Source of the DNA: Ensifer oleiphilus
GTDB lineage: Bacteria; Pseudomonadota; Alphaproteobacteria; Rhizobiales; Rhizobiaceae
DNA length: 64,000 nucleotides
Reading direction: 5' to 3'
Assembly: GCF_013371465.1 (NCBI RefSeq)
Contig: NZ_JABWDU010000001.1
Span: 735,794-799,793, forward strand
Part shown: positions 29,831 to 38,965 of the stretch, piece after piece
How the letters are laid out: every line of letters begins with the position of its first letter
Position numbering within the stretch: the first letter of the stretch is position 1
Position numbers and translations under genes: made by a program
Notes under the pieces: model-generated
What the model saw: only the letters and a program-made list of their open reading frames with translations
Databases searched by the model: none
What the model was told of the DNA's origin: nothing

Positions 29831-31555
29831 ATGAACGATGGGGCGCCGAACGGCGCGGACATCAACAGGATCATTCTCGAGTCGAGCTGCGATGCGCTCG
29901 GCTTTGCGATGCTTGTCTGCGGTCGGGACGACACCATCCTCTTTGCCAGCCGCACGATGCTGCAATATTTTCCCGTTCCATCCGAGATGCTGCTGCCCGG
30001 AACGCGGCTGCGCGATTTCCTTGGCGCGGTCTACGACACCGGTGTTCGCCCTGGCACCGTTCCCGAAAAAAGCCGTCGCAGGACGAACCGTGAGGATTGG
30101 ATTGCCGAGCATATGGCGCTGCATTGGCGCGAGCGCTACGAGAATGTCGAGAGGGCCGGCCGCACGCGCTGGGTATCGATGCGCAAGCGGCGTCTCTCCA
30201 GCGGCATCGGCATCCTGTCGATTACCGACGTCTCCGATCAGAAGAAGCGCGACGAGCAGCTGCAGACCGATCTCGAAAGGGTCGAACTGACGGAAGAAAT
30301 TCTCGACGCACAGCCCAATCCGATCTGCGTCAAGGATCGCAACCTCAACTACATCGCCGTCAACAAGGCGTTCTGCCTGATCCACGATCTGTCCCAGGAC
30401 GCGATCCTCGGGCGTTCGGCCTGGGATCTGGTTGAAAGCGACCTTGCCGAACGGTTCGAGCAGTCCGATCGGCACGTGCTTGAAACCGGCAAGCCGCATT
30501 CAGAAGCCGAGCATATCGTGCGCGCCGATGGCAGCGATCTCTGGGTTCTCACCCGCAAGTATCGCGTCGGCATGCCCGGCCGCCATTTTGTCGTGACCTG
30601 CATGAACGACGTGACCGATATCGCCGGCTGGTACAACGGCTCCGAGGACGGCTCTGTTGCCTCGGGCGGTCTCCAGATCAGCGACTACAGCATTTTCGCG
30701 CCCGCTCAGAATTTCTATGATCCCTTTCGCGCGCTGAACGTGCAGCAGCTGGTGGAGGCGGGCTCGATGATCGAGACGCTCCCCGCGCGGGGCTCGCGTG
30801 TTCTGCTTGCGACGGCCGATCGGTTGACGGAAGATCGCCTGGTGACGCGCCTGCGCGGCTCTGGCCTGGAAGCGTGCGCTGTGCGCAATCTCGACGAATT
30901 GACCGCCTTCGGCATGGCGTCCGAGAGCGCCGGTCTGAAGCTCGACGTTCTGCTTCTCGACGGTGCTTTTCCAGATGGTCAGCATGTGCCCACGGCCTGG
31001 CGCAACTGCCCCGTCCTTACGATCGAAGCGGATCAGGACGCTGCCGCATTGCTGGCCGAAGTGTTCCGCGTTTGCGCCGAGCGCCCGCAAGCCTCGCCGC
31101 TGTTGCAACCGGACTGGTCGCTGTCGTTTGAGGACGAAGGCGCCGCGACCGTGCCTGTGTCGCAGGTCGATGTCCTCGTTGCCGAGGACAACCAGATCAA
31201 TCAGTTCGTCTTCACCCAGATTCTTGAAGGCCTCGGGGTCTCCCACCGCATTGCCGCGAATGGGCGCGAGGCGGTCGAACTCTGGCACGAGCTGCAGCCG
31301 GCGCTGGTTCTCATGGACGTGTCCATGCCTGTCATGAACGGTTTCGATGCGGCGGTGGCCATACGCGCCGCGGAAAAGACCAAGGGGCAGAAGACCCCGA
31401 TCGTCGCGGTGACCGCACAGGCGCTGGATATCGACCTGCAGCAATGCAAGGCATCGGGCATGGACGACCACATCATGAAGCCGGTCAGCCCCGACATGAT
31501 CGAGGCCGTGTTGCGAAAATTCATGCCGATAAAGGCGATACGAACGACAGGTTGA
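29831..31555 (+). CDS. PAS-PAS-(degenerate REC)-REC signalling protein without a kinase domain
   Basis: About 574 residues. Two PAS domains (about 10-140 and 155-285; QPNPICVKDRNLNYIAVNKAF marks the second) are followed by a REC-like segment (VLLATADRLTEDRL...DVLLLDGAFPDG) and a complete REC domain at about 450-570 with acidic pair AED, phospho-acceptor LVLMDVSMPVMNG, VAVTAQA and MKPVS. This is the C-terminal half of a hybrid histidine kinase without the HisKA and ATPase parts. ATG 29831 is used because GAGGAC precedes it at 6 nt; ATGs at 29786 and 29696 are in frame. It lies divergently from mutL and before the GGDEF-EAL gene. Confidence 0.78.
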   Translation: MNDGAPNGADINRIILESSCDALGFAMLVCGRDDTILFASRTMLQYFPVPSEMLLPGTRLRDFLGAVYDTGVRPGTVPEKSRRRTNREDWIAEHMALHWRERYENVERAGRTRWVSMRKRRLSSGIGILSITDVSDQKKRDEQLQTDLERVELTEEILDAQPNPICVKDRNLNYIAVNKAFCLIHDLSQDAILGRSAWDLVESDLAERFEQSDRHVLETGKPHSEAEHIVRADGSDLWVLTRKYRVGMPGRHFVVTCMNDVTDIAGWYNGSEDGSVASGGLQISDYSIFAPAQNFYDPFRALNVQQLVEAGSMIETLPARGSRVLLATADRLTEDRLVTRLRGSGLEACAVRNLDELTAFGMASESAGLKLDVLLLDGAFPDGQHVPTAWRNCPVLTIEADQDAAALLAEVFRVCAERPQASPLLQPDWSLSFEDEGAATVPVSQVDVLVAEDNQINQFVFTQILEGLGVSHRIAANGREAVELWHELQPALVLMDVSMPVMNGFDAAVAIRAAEKTKGQKTPIVAVTAQALDIDLQQCKASGMDDHIMKPVSPDMIEAVLRKFMPIKAIRTTG

Positions 31556-31820
31556 ACGAAAATCGTGTCAACTCGCTAGAATTGGGGATCTCGATGGCAG
31601 ATGTTGGAGCGACGCGATATCGGATTGTTAACTCCCGATTGCGATCTTCTGCATCGAATTGCACAAGAGCGTAGAGCCCCATCCTAATGCATCGCAGCCC
31701 CACAGCCGTCCAAGCCCATACCCTGCCGGAGGCGCATTTCCGCACCGCAGGTGGCCGCGCGGCGCCAGCTAAGGTGGTCGGTTGCTCTGCCCGTTCGCTT
31801 TCTGCTTGGGCGACTTGCCG

Positions 31821-33170
31821 ATGATGTCAGGCGAAACCCCATATCATCGCGTCGGCAAGGAGCCACCGGCTGTCGCCAGCTCGGTCGATCCGTTGACCGG
31901 GCTTGGAAATGCGCGCCAACTCCGCAAGACCGTTTGCGACCTGGCGGAGGAGCGCGCCAGCGACCCTGCTCCCTTTACGATCGGCCTTGCCAACATCGAT
32001 GGCTTCAAGCCGATCAACGACCTGTTCGGCCCACGGGCCGGCGACGAGATCCTCTGCCAGGTTGCCCACCGGCTGCAAGCCTGTGCGCCCGAGGGCGCGA
32101 CGATCATCCGCTCTGAAAACGACGAGTTCGCCTTCGTCCTGCCGCTCGTCTTCGAGCGCAAGGGAGCCGAGAAGGTCGGCCAGATGTTGAAGGAGGTGCT
32201 GTCGGCGCCTTTCGATCTCGGTGATCGCAACGTCCGCCTCTCGGCCTCGTTTGGTTTTGCCGTTTATCCCTTTGCCGGCGAAGTGTTCGAAGACCTGCTG
32301 AAGAGCGCAGACACGGCCCTCTATCGTTCCAAGCGCCGCGGTCGCGGCCAGATCACCGTCTATTCCCAGGAAATCGCCCAGGAAATGAAGCGGGCGACGC
32401 AGTTGGAGCAGGCTCTGCGCAACGCAATCATCGCCAACGAGGTCGATGTGCATTTCCAGCCGATCGTCGACCTGCGCAACGACGCAGTCGTTGGCTTCGA
32501 AGCCTTGGCCAGATGGTGCGACGCCGATCTCGGCTATGTCTCGCCTGCGGTCTTCGTGCCTCTGGCGGAAGAGCGCGGCTTCATCGAATCGCTGGCCGAG
32601 ACGCTGTTGCGCAAGGCGGCCCACGCGGCACTCTCCTGGCCGAAGGAGCTGTTCCTGTCGTTCAACCTGTCGTCGGCGCAATTGATGGATCCGGCCACCA
32701 GCTCGCGGCTTTTGACGATCATCAACCAGATCGGCCTCGACCCGCGACGGCTGGAACTGGAGATCACCGAAACCGCCGTTATGGCCGACGCGGAGACCGC
32801 CCAGAAGATCGTGACCGAGTTGCGGGCAGCCGGCGTCCGCGTCTCCCTCGATGACTTCGGCACGGGCCAGTCGAGCCTTGGGCGCCTTCGAGATTTCTCG
32901 TTCGACAAGGTCAAGATCGACCGCGCCTTCGTGTCGCGAATCTCGGTCGATCGGGCGTCCGAGCACATCATCAAGGCGATTGTTTCGATGTGCGAAGGTC
33001 TGGAGCTTCAGGTCGTCGCCGAGGGTATCGAAGATTTTTCCGAAGCCTTGAAACTGAAGGCGCTCGGCTGCGGCATGGGCCAGGGCTATTTCTACGGCAA
33101 GCCGGCTGATGCCGTTGCCACCATGCGCTACCTCTCGGACCGCTATCGCGGCGTTGCAGCCCAGCTTTAG
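31821..33170 (+). CDS. Cyclic-di-GMP phosphodiesterase with degenerate GGDEF and intact EAL
   Basis: About 449 residues, no membrane segment. The GGDEF domain (about 30-185) opens DPLTGLGNARQLRKTV, but the signature is RSENDEFAF, with the glycines lost, so it is unlikely to be a cyclase and may bind GTP as a regulatory domain. The EAL domain (about 200-445) has EALARW, FNLSSAQL, EITETAVM, SLDDFGTG, KIDRAF and AEGIED, so all metal and catalytic residues are kept. ATG 31821 (or 31824) is chosen; the frame is open from TTG 31782 but lacks a good site. It lies 265 nt after the PAS-REC gene, so the pair may act together. Confidence 0.85.
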   Translation: MMSGETPYHRVGKEPPAVASSVDPLTGLGNARQLRKTVCDLAEERASDPAPFTIGLANIDGFKPINDLFGPRAGDEILCQVAHRLQACAPEGATIIRSENDEFAFVLPLVFERKGAEKVGQMLKEVLSAPFDLGDRNVRLSASFGFAVYPFAGEVFEDLLKSADTALYRSKRRGRGQITVYSQEIAQEMKRATQLEQALRNAIIANEVDVHFQPIVDLRNDAVVGFEALARWCDADLGYVSPAVFVPLAEERGFIESLAETLLRKAAHAALSWPKELFLSFNLSSAQLMDPATSSRLLTIINQIGLDPRRLELEITETAVMADAETAQKIVTELRAAGVRVSLDDFGTGQSSLGRLRDFSFDKVKIDRAFVSRISVDRASEHIIKAIVSMCEGLELQVVAEGIEDFSEALKLKALGCGMGQGYFYGKPADAVATMRYLSDRYRGVAAQL

Positions 33171-33191
33171 ATCCTCGCGTAAATTTGGGCG

Positions 33192-34124
33192 TCAGCCCCT
33201 GGCGCTCTCGGCACGGTTTCGCGTGCCTTCCGCCAGCAACCAGTCCCTGACCCGTCGCGCCTGGTTGTTCAGCTCGCGCGAGCGCGGCCAGACGACGTAG
33301 AATGCCAGTCCGGTCTTCAGCACGTGACTGCCGACCGGCACCAGGGCACCGGAGCGCACCTGCGGATCGGTCAGATGTTCCCAGCCGAGCGCAACGCCTT
33401 CGCCCGATAGCACCGCCTGGATCACCAGGACATAGTCGTTGATCGCAAGCCGTCGCGCCTGTGGCGGATAGGAAAGGCCGGCGCTGGCAAACCACTCGGT
33501 CCAGTCGCAGGCGCGCCGCACCGGTTCTTCCAGGTGAATGAGGTTGTGGCGCAGCAGATCGGCCGGCGTGCCGGGCAGTCCGTGCTGCTCGATGTAGGCA
33601 GGCGTCGCCACCGCGTTGACGACCTCCTCTGCCAAAAGGGCCGCATGGTAGCGCGGCCAATGGCTCGGGTCGCCGCCGCGGATGCCGAGCGGGATCGGCT
33701 CCTCATCGAGGTCGAGGTCGCGCACGCTCGTCTGGATCCTAAGATCGATCTCCGGCAGATCCTCGCGCATGCGATTGAGGCGCGGCAGCATCCACATCGA
33801 GGCAAAGGCCGTCGAGGCCGCAAGCGTCACATTGGTCTCGCGCCCCTTGGAGCGGATGTCTTCCGCGGATTTCTGGATACGCGACAAGCCGACGGACACG
33901 TCGGCATGGAATTTCTCTCCCGCTTCGGTCAGCTCGACGGCACGGTGCACGCGGTGGAAGAGCGGAACGCCCAGTTGCTCCTCCAATCCGCGAATGGCGT
34001 AGGAGACGGCCGCTTGCGTCATGCCGAGCTCGTTGGCAGCGCGGGTGAAGTTTTGATGGCGACCAGCGGCCTCGAACACGATGAGGCTGGCTGCGGACGG
34101 GAGCAGGCGGCGCAGATTTTCCAT
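33192..34124 (-). CDS. LysR-family transcriptional regulator (GcvA-like)
   Basis: A 310-residue regulator. The winged helix-turn-helix is at residues 10-70 (FEAAGRHQNFTRAANELGMT, AVSYAIRGLEEQLG), followed by a periplasmic-binding-protein-like effector domain (VTLAASTAFASMWMLPRL). It is closest to the GcvA/AmpR branch. It is divergent from the methyltransferase gene 90 nt away, so it probably controls the mttB-like gene and the flavoprotein gene in response to a substrate such as a betaine; this is inferred from arrangement. Confidence 0.85.
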   Translation of the reverse strand: MENLRRLLPSAASLIVFEAAGRHQNFTRAANELGMTQAAVSYAIRGLEEQLGVPLFHRVHRAVELTEAGEKFHADVSVGLSRIQKSAEDIRSKGRETNVTLAASTAFASMWMLPRLNRMREDLPEIDLRIQTSVRDLDLDEEPIPLGIRGGDPSHWPRYHAALLAEEVVNAVATPAYIEQHGLPGTPADLLRHNLIHLEEPVRRACDWTEWFASAGLSYPPQARRLAINDYVLVIQAVLSGEGVALGWEHLTDPQVRSGALVPVGSHVLKTGLAFYVVWPRSRELNNQARRVRDWLLAEGTRNRAESARG

Positions 34125-34185
34125 AACTTAGGCTTATCGCATGGCTCAATTTTTTCCAGCGTTACAATGTGATTTTTCGTCAATA

Positions 34186-34204
34186 CCATCATCTCAAATG
34201 ATGG
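34186..34204 (+). promoter_or_regulatory. Palindrome upstream of the mttB-like gene, candidate LysR site
   Basis: CCATCAT (34186-34192), spacer CTCAA, ATGATGG (34198-34204): a perfect 7-bp inverted repeat containing a T-N11-A core (TCATCTCAAATGA) as LysR regulators prefer. It touches the GGGAGAA ribosome-binding site of the methyltransferase gene, so it could also be an mRNA hairpin affecting translation. Confidence 0.4.
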
Positions 34205-34214
34205 GAGAACGGCG

Positions 34215-35765
34215 ATGGAAATGGCAGCTGTGGCAACGGGCGAAGCGCCAAGACGGACAAGAGGCTCAAGGCCACATCGCGGTGGTGCCGCCGCCAGGGA
34301 TCTTGGAGTCCCCTATATCATCCGCAACATTCCGACCTACGATATCCTGAGCGAGGAAAACCTTCTGCGGATCGAGGCGATTGCCGACCGCATTCTTGCC
34401 GAAGTCGGCATCGAGTTCCGAGACGATCCGGCAGTTCTTGATCACTGGAAGCGTGCCGGTGCAAAACTCGACGGCTGTCGCGTGACGTTCGAACCGGGCA
34501 TGCTGAAAGAAATCGTGCGATCCGCACCGCGCCAGTTTACCCAGCATGCCCGCAATCCTGCCCGCAGCGTCGAGATCGGCGGCAACAACGTCGTGTTCTC
34601 GCCGGCCTATGGTTCGCCGTTCGTCACGGATCTCGACAACGGCCGGCGCTATGGCACGATCGAAGACTTCCGCAATCTGATCAAGCTGGCGCAGTCGAGC
34701 CCGTGGCTGCACCATTCCGGCGGTACGATCTGCGAGCCGGTCGATGTGCCGGTGAACAAGCGCCACCTCGACATGGTCTACAGTCACATCAAGTATTCCG
34801 ATCGGGCCTTCATGGGCTCGATCACCGCCGAAGATCGCGCCGAAGACTCGATCGAAATGGCGCGCATTCTCTTCGGGCGCGATTTCGTCGATGCCAATTG
34901 TGTCATCCTCGGCAACGTCAACGTCAATTCGCCGCTCGTCTGGGACGGGACGATGACGAAGTCGTTGCGCGCCTATGCGCGGGCGAACCAGGCGGCGGTG
35001 ATCGTGCCGTTCATCCTCGGCGGCGCCATGGGGCCGGTCACCAATGCCGGGGCAATCGCGCAGTCCTATGCCGAGACGCTGGCCGGTTGCGCCTTGACCC
35101 AGCTGGAGCGCAAGGGCGCACCCGTGATCTTCGGCAACTTCCTGTCGTCCATGTCGCTGCGCTCCGGTTCGCCGACCTTCGGCACCCCGGAGCCGGCGAT
35201 CGGCAGCATGGTCGTCGGCCAATTGGCACGCCGTCTCGGCCTGCCGCTGCGCTGTGCCGGCAACTTCTCCAATTCCAAGCTGCCGGATGCCCAGGCGATG
35301 CAGGAGGGCGTCATGTCGATGCTGTCGGCCGTGCATTGCGGCGCCAACTTCATCCTGCACTCGGCCGGCTTCGTCGACGGGCTATTGGCCATGTCCTACG
35401 AAAAGTTCGTCATGGACACGGATTTCTGCGGCGCGCTGCACGCCTATCTCGCCGGCGTCGTCGTCGACGACAACACACTCGCCATGGATGCCTTTCTGCA
35501 GGTCGGGCCGGGCAGCCACTTTCTCGGCTGCGACCACACCATGCGCAATTACCAGACGGCCTTCTGGGATTCAGGGCTGTCAGACAACGAACCGTTCGAG
35601 AAGTGGACGGAGGAGGGCGGCACCGACATGGCGACGCGCGCCAACCGCAGCTGGAAGAAGACGCTGGCCGAATACGATGCGCCGCCACTGGACGTGGCAA
35701 TCGATGACGCTTTGACCGACTATGTCTCTCGCCGCAAGAACGACATGGCGGACGCCTGGTACTGA
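34215..35765 (+). CDS. Trimethylamine methyltransferase (MttB) homologue without pyrrolysine
   Basis: A 516-residue COG5598/MttB superfamily protein. In archaea MttB transfers a methyl group of trimethylamine to a corrinoid protein using pyrrolysine encoded by an in-frame UAG; here the frame has no stop before 35763, so it is a non-pyrrolysine member, like the glycine betaine or proline betaine methyltransferases. Recognisable parts include IADRILAEVGIEFRDDP, NNVVFSPAYGSPFV and SAVHCGANFILHSAGFVDG. No corrinoid protein gene is seen nearby. It is followed 89 nt later by a flavoprotein demethylase-like gene. ATG 34215 follows GGGAGAA. The exact substrate is unknown. Confidence 0.82.
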   Translation: MEMAAVATGEAPRRTRGSRPHRGGAAARDLGVPYIIRNIPTYDILSEENLLRIEAIADRILAEVGIEFRDDPAVLDHWKRAGAKLDGCRVTFEPGMLKEIVRSAPRQFTQHARNPARSVEIGGNNVVFSPAYGSPFVTDLDNGRRYGTIEDFRNLIKLAQSSPWLHHSGGTICEPVDVPVNKRHLDMVYSHIKYSDRAFMGSITAEDRAEDSIEMARILFGRDFVDANCVILGNVNVNSPLVWDGTMTKSLRAYARANQAAVIVPFILGGAMGPVTNAGAIAQSYAETLAGCALTQLERKGAPVIFGNFLSSMSLRSGSPTFGTPEPAIGSMVVGQLARRLGLPLRCAGNFSNSKLPDAQAMQEGVMSMLSAVHCGANFILHSAGFVDGLLAMSYEKFVMDTDFCGALHAYLAGVVVDDNTLAMDAFLQVGPGSHFLGCDHTMRNYQTAFWDSGLSDNEPFEKWTEEGGTDMATRANRSWKKTLAEYDAPPLDVAIDDALTDYVSRRKNDMADAWY

Positions 35766-35854
35766 AGGCCCGCCAGCTTCTCGGACTGCACAAGACAGAA
35801 GTGATCCAGTGTTTCCTGTCCACCCGAGGACGAGGGACGCTCAAGGAAACAGAA

Positions 35855-37903
35855 ATGACGTTGCCGAAAGACCCGCTGCTCCAGCCCTACCGCCTGAAAC
35901 ACTTGACGCTCAAGAACCGAATCATGTCGACGGCGCACGAGCCGGCCTATTCCGAAGACGGCATCCCTAAGGATCGCTACCGTCTGTACCATCTTGAAAA
36001 GGCCAAGGGCGGCATGGCGCTGACCATGACTGCGGGCTCCGCCATCGTCTCGGAAGATTCGCCGCCGGCCTTCGGCAATCTCCATGCCTATTCAGACGAG
36101 ATCGTGCCCTGGCTGAAGAAGATCGCCGACGACTGTCATGAGCACGACACCGCTGTCATGATCCAGCTCACCCATCTCGGCCGCCGCACCGGCTGGAACA
36201 AGGGCGACTGGTTGCCGGTTCTCTCGGCTTCGCCCGTGCGCGAAGCCGCGCACCGCTCCTTCCCGAAGGAAATCGAGGACTGGGATATCGAGCGCATTGT
36301 CGGCGACTACGCGACAGCCGCCGCCCGCATGCAGGCGGCCGGCCTCGATGGTATCGAGCTGGAGGCCTATGGCCATCTGATGGACGGGTTCTGGTCGCCG
36401 GCGACCAACCACCGCGACGACGATTTCGGCGGCTCGCTCGACAACCGCCTGCGCTTTACCCACATGGTGCTCGACGCGATCCGCAAATCCGTCGGGTCGG
36501 ATTTCATCGTCGGCATGCGCATGGTCGCGGACGAGGATTGGGACAAGGGGCTTTCCAAAGAAGAAGGCATCGAGATCGCCCGCCGCATGGCGGATTCCGG
36601 CAAGGTGGATTTTCTCAACATCATCCGCGGGCATATCGACCATGATGCGCCGCTCACCAAGGTTATCCCGATCCAGGGTATGGCAGCCTCGCCGCATCTC
36701 GATTTTGCCGGCGAAGTCAGGGCGGCCACGAAGTTTCCGGTGTTTCATGCCGCCCGCATCGCCGATGTCGCGACCGCCCGCCATGCGATCGCCGAGGGCA
36801 AGCTCGACATGGTCGGCATGACCCGCGCCCATATCGCCGACCCGCACATCGTCAGGAAGATCAAGGAGGGCAGGGAGGCCGAAATCCGTCCCTGCGTCGG
36901 CGCGACCTACTGTCTCGACCGCATCTATGAGGGCGGCGGTGCGCTCTGCATTCACAATGCGGCGACCGGGCGGGAGGCAATCGTGCCGCATGTCATCTCA
37001 AGAAGCACGGGACCGCAGCGAAAGGCCGTCGTTGTCGGTGCGGGTCCGGCGGGTCTCGAGGCGGCCCGCGTGCTGGCTGAGCGCGGCCACAGCGTCGAGA
37101 TTCTCGAGGCGACCGGCCAGGCCGGCGGGCAGATCCTGCTCGCCCAGCGCAATCCGCGGCGCCGGGAACTGATCGGCATCGTCGACTGGCGGCTGTCGGA
37201 ATTGGAGCGCCTCGGCGTGCCTGTCCACTACAACGTCTTTGCCGGCGTCGATGATATTCAGGAGCGTTCGCCCGATCTCGTCGTCGTCGCCACCGGCGGC
37301 ATTGCGCAAAACCCGGCTCTGGAGGCGGGGGACGATCTGGTTGTTTCGAGCTGGGATATCATCGCCGGCGCGGTCAAGCCGGAAGGACCGGTGCTGCTCT
37401 ACGATGACAACGGCGCCCATAGCGGCATGACCGCAGCCGAACTCATTGCGCGCGCCGGCGTCGAGCTGGAGATCGTGTCGCCCGAGCGCATGTTTGCGCC
37501 TGAAGTCGGCGGCATGAACCATGTGCCCTATGCCAGGACCTTCGCGGATCACAATGTGCGTGTGACGATCAACACCCGTCTTAAATCGGTTCGCCGGGAC
37601 GGCAATGGGCTTGTGGCGACGCTTGGGTCCGAATTTTCGGACACTGCATCAAGCGAGCGGCGGGTGGCCCAGGTGGTGGTCGAGCACGGCACCGTGCCGA
37701 TGGACGATCTCTATCGTGAACTGAAGCCGCTCTCGCGCAATCTGGGCGCCGTCGACTACAAGGCGCTGCTTCGCGGCGAAAACCCGATCCCGTTGCGCAA
37801 TCCGGGCGCCGGCTTCGACATGTTCCGCATCGGCGACGCCGTCGCCAGCCGCAACATCCATGCCGGGATCTATGACGCCCTACGCTACGGCCTGCTTGTG
37901 TAA
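35855..37903 (+). CDS. NADH:flavin oxidoreductase, trimethylamine dehydrogenase/dimethylproline demethylase type
   Basis: A 682-residue flavoprotein of the Old Yellow Enzyme family fused to a pyridine-nucleotide domain, as in trimethylamine dehydrogenase, 2,4-dienoyl-CoA reductase and the stachydrine demethylase StcD. The TIM barrel (1-350) begins YRLKHLTLKNRI and shows QLTHLGRRTG; the iron-sulfur region has CVGATYCLDRIYEGGGALC, which places three cysteines (C-x6-C-x11-C) in the expected zone. The C-terminal half has an FAD/ADP fold (VVVGAGPAGLEAARVLAERG) and closes with a GDAV motif. Together with the preceding methyltransferase it suggests demethylation of an N-methylated compound such as a betaine. 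ATG 35855 follows AAGGAAA. Confidence 0.85.
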   Translation: MTLPKDPLLQPYRLKHLTLKNRIMSTAHEPAYSEDGIPKDRYRLYHLEKAKGGMALTMTAGSAIVSEDSPPAFGNLHAYSDEIVPWLKKIADDCHEHDTAVMIQLTHLGRRTGWNKGDWLPVLSASPVREAAHRSFPKEIEDWDIERIVGDYATAAARMQAAGLDGIELEAYGHLMDGFWSPATNHRDDDFGGSLDNRLRFTHMVLDAIRKSVGSDFIVGMRMVADEDWDKGLSKEEGIEIARRMADSGKVDFLNIIRGHIDHDAPLTKVIPIQGMAASPHLDFAGEVRAATKFPVFHAARIADVATARHAIAEGKLDMVGMTRAHIADPHIVRKIKEGREAEIRPCVGATYCLDRIYEGGGALCIHNAATGREAIVPHVISRSTGPQRKAVVVGAGPAGLEAARVLAERGHSVEILEATGQAGGQILLAQRNPRRRELIGIVDWRLSELERLGVPVHYNVFAGVDDIQERSPDLVVVATGGIAQNPALEAGDDLVVSSWDIIAGAVKPEGPVLLYDDNGAHSGMTAAELIARAGVELEIVSPERMFAPEVGGMNHVPYARTFADHNVRVTINTRLKSVRRDGNGLVATLGSEFSDTASSERRVAQVVVEHGTVPMDDLYRELKPLSRNLGAVDYKALLRGENPIPLRNPGAGFDMFRIGDAVASRNIHAGIYDALRYGLLV

Positions 37904-37935
37904 AAAAGGGGCGGCGGTGTTTTCACCGCCGCCCC
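37902..37935 (-). terminator. Terminator between the flavoprotein and PRC-barrel genes
   Basis: GGGGCGGCGGTG (37908-37919) pairs with CACCGCCGCCCC (37924-37935) across a TTTT loop, 12 bp. On the minus strand it is followed by T6 (37902-37907), a textbook terminator for the PRC-barrel gene. It also overlaps the end of the plus-strand flavoprotein gene, so it may act in both directions. Confidence 0.85.
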
Positions 37936-37959
37936 ATCTCCTGGTCGTGTCGATCCAGC

Positions 37960-38601
37960 TTACTGCTGGGTACCCTCAGCCGGTGCCGGCTCAATCGCTG
38001 TCGCCGGTGCCGTTCCGGTGGTCGAGGAGGTCGTCGAGGTGTCAACCGGCTGGTTGGCGTTCTGCTCGGCAACCTGCTGCGCCTTGGTCTTGAACTCCGG
38101 AGCCGCCTTCAAGGTTTCGGCGGTTTCCGTCGTCGTCAGCTTCAGGGCATCCGTGTTGGCCTGCTCGGAGATCTGGATGCGGTCGAACGGGACCGCAACA
38201 TTCTTCTCGCCAAGACCGAGGAAGCCACCGACACCGATCACCGCGGCTTCGACGCCGCCGTCCTTCTTGATGATCAGGTCGTTGATCTCGCCTACCTTCT
38301 CATCGCCGGCGTTGTAAACGGTCTGGCCGACATAGGTGCTGGTCGCGATCTGGTCGGCGGCCTGCTCGGTTATGTAGGTGCCGTCAGACTGCGCCATGTC
38401 GGCGGGGGCCTCGGTGGTCGCAGGCGGCGTCGTCTGAGCCTGGTCTGCAGGCGCTTCGGTGCCCGGAGCTGGCTGGATTTCCATCGTCTGCGGCTCGGCC
38501 GGCTTCGGCTGAGCGGCGTCCTGGGCGAAAGCCATCGGCGCGAATGCAACACTTGCGATAAGCGCACCGGCCGCAACGGAAGATACAAGTTTCTTGGTCA
38601 T
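37960..38601 (-). CDS. Exported PRC-barrel domain protein
   Basis: A 213-residue periplasmic protein. The signal peptide (MTKKLVSSVAAGALIASVAF) is cut after AMAFA-type residues near 26 (AFA|QDA). A Pro/Ala/Thr-rich linker (about 30-85) leads into a PRC-barrel (about 90-165): STYVGQTVYNAGDEKVGEINDL, with IGVGGFLGLGEKNVAVPF at the end, and then a Thr/Ala-rich tail. PRC-barrel proteins bind or organise other molecules; its role is unknown. ATG 38599-38601 (complement) is used; upstream in-frame codons to 38778 have no signal-peptide fit. AAGGAAAGG precedes the start. Confidence 0.85.
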   Translation of the reverse strand: MTKKLVSSVAAGALIASVAFAPMAFAQDAAQPKPAEPQTMEIQPAPGTEAPADQAQTTPPATTEAPADMAQSDGTYITEQAADQIATSTYVGQTVYNAGDEKVGEINDLIIKKDGGVEAAVIGVGGFLGLGEKNVAVPFDRIQISEQANTDALKLTTTETAETLKAAPEFKTKAQQVAEQNANQPVDTSTTSSTTGTAPATAIEPAPAEGTQQ

Positions 38602-38965
38602 GTCAAACTGCCTTTCCTTGACGTTGTCGATCAAGGCGCGGTCCTGACTATCGCCAGGTTTCCACCGCACCGGTGATATCAAAGCAACGCTCGGCTGCAG
38701 AGACGGTTCCAAAAAAAATGAATTGATCGCTTCGGAATTCCGGTAGTCATGCTGCAGCTTCCGATGGTCGCAGATCAATATCTCCGGCGGTTGTGGTCAT
38801 TCGTTCGGCCGATATCCGATGTCATCATTCAGGCTTTGTATTTTAGTGATTTATTGATTGCTTCTTTACATTCACACAATCTTGAGCGTTCTTGGCGATA
38901 CTTGGCGAAGGCCAGAAACGGATCTTATCGTGGATAGCCCATCCTGTTGATCTGGACGTTTCCTA
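38602..38965. other. Intergenic region between PRC-barrel and membrane protein genes
   Basis: 364 nt between divergent genes; both promoters should lie here. It is relatively AT-rich near 38700-38720 (A8 at 38711) and 38830-38890. I see no clear -35/-10 pair, operator or RNA gene in it. Confidence 0.5.

Noticed and set aside
34215..35765. Possible pyrrolysine (UAG) codon in the MttB homologue.
   Set aside because: The frame has no internal stop, so no pyrrolysine is encoded.
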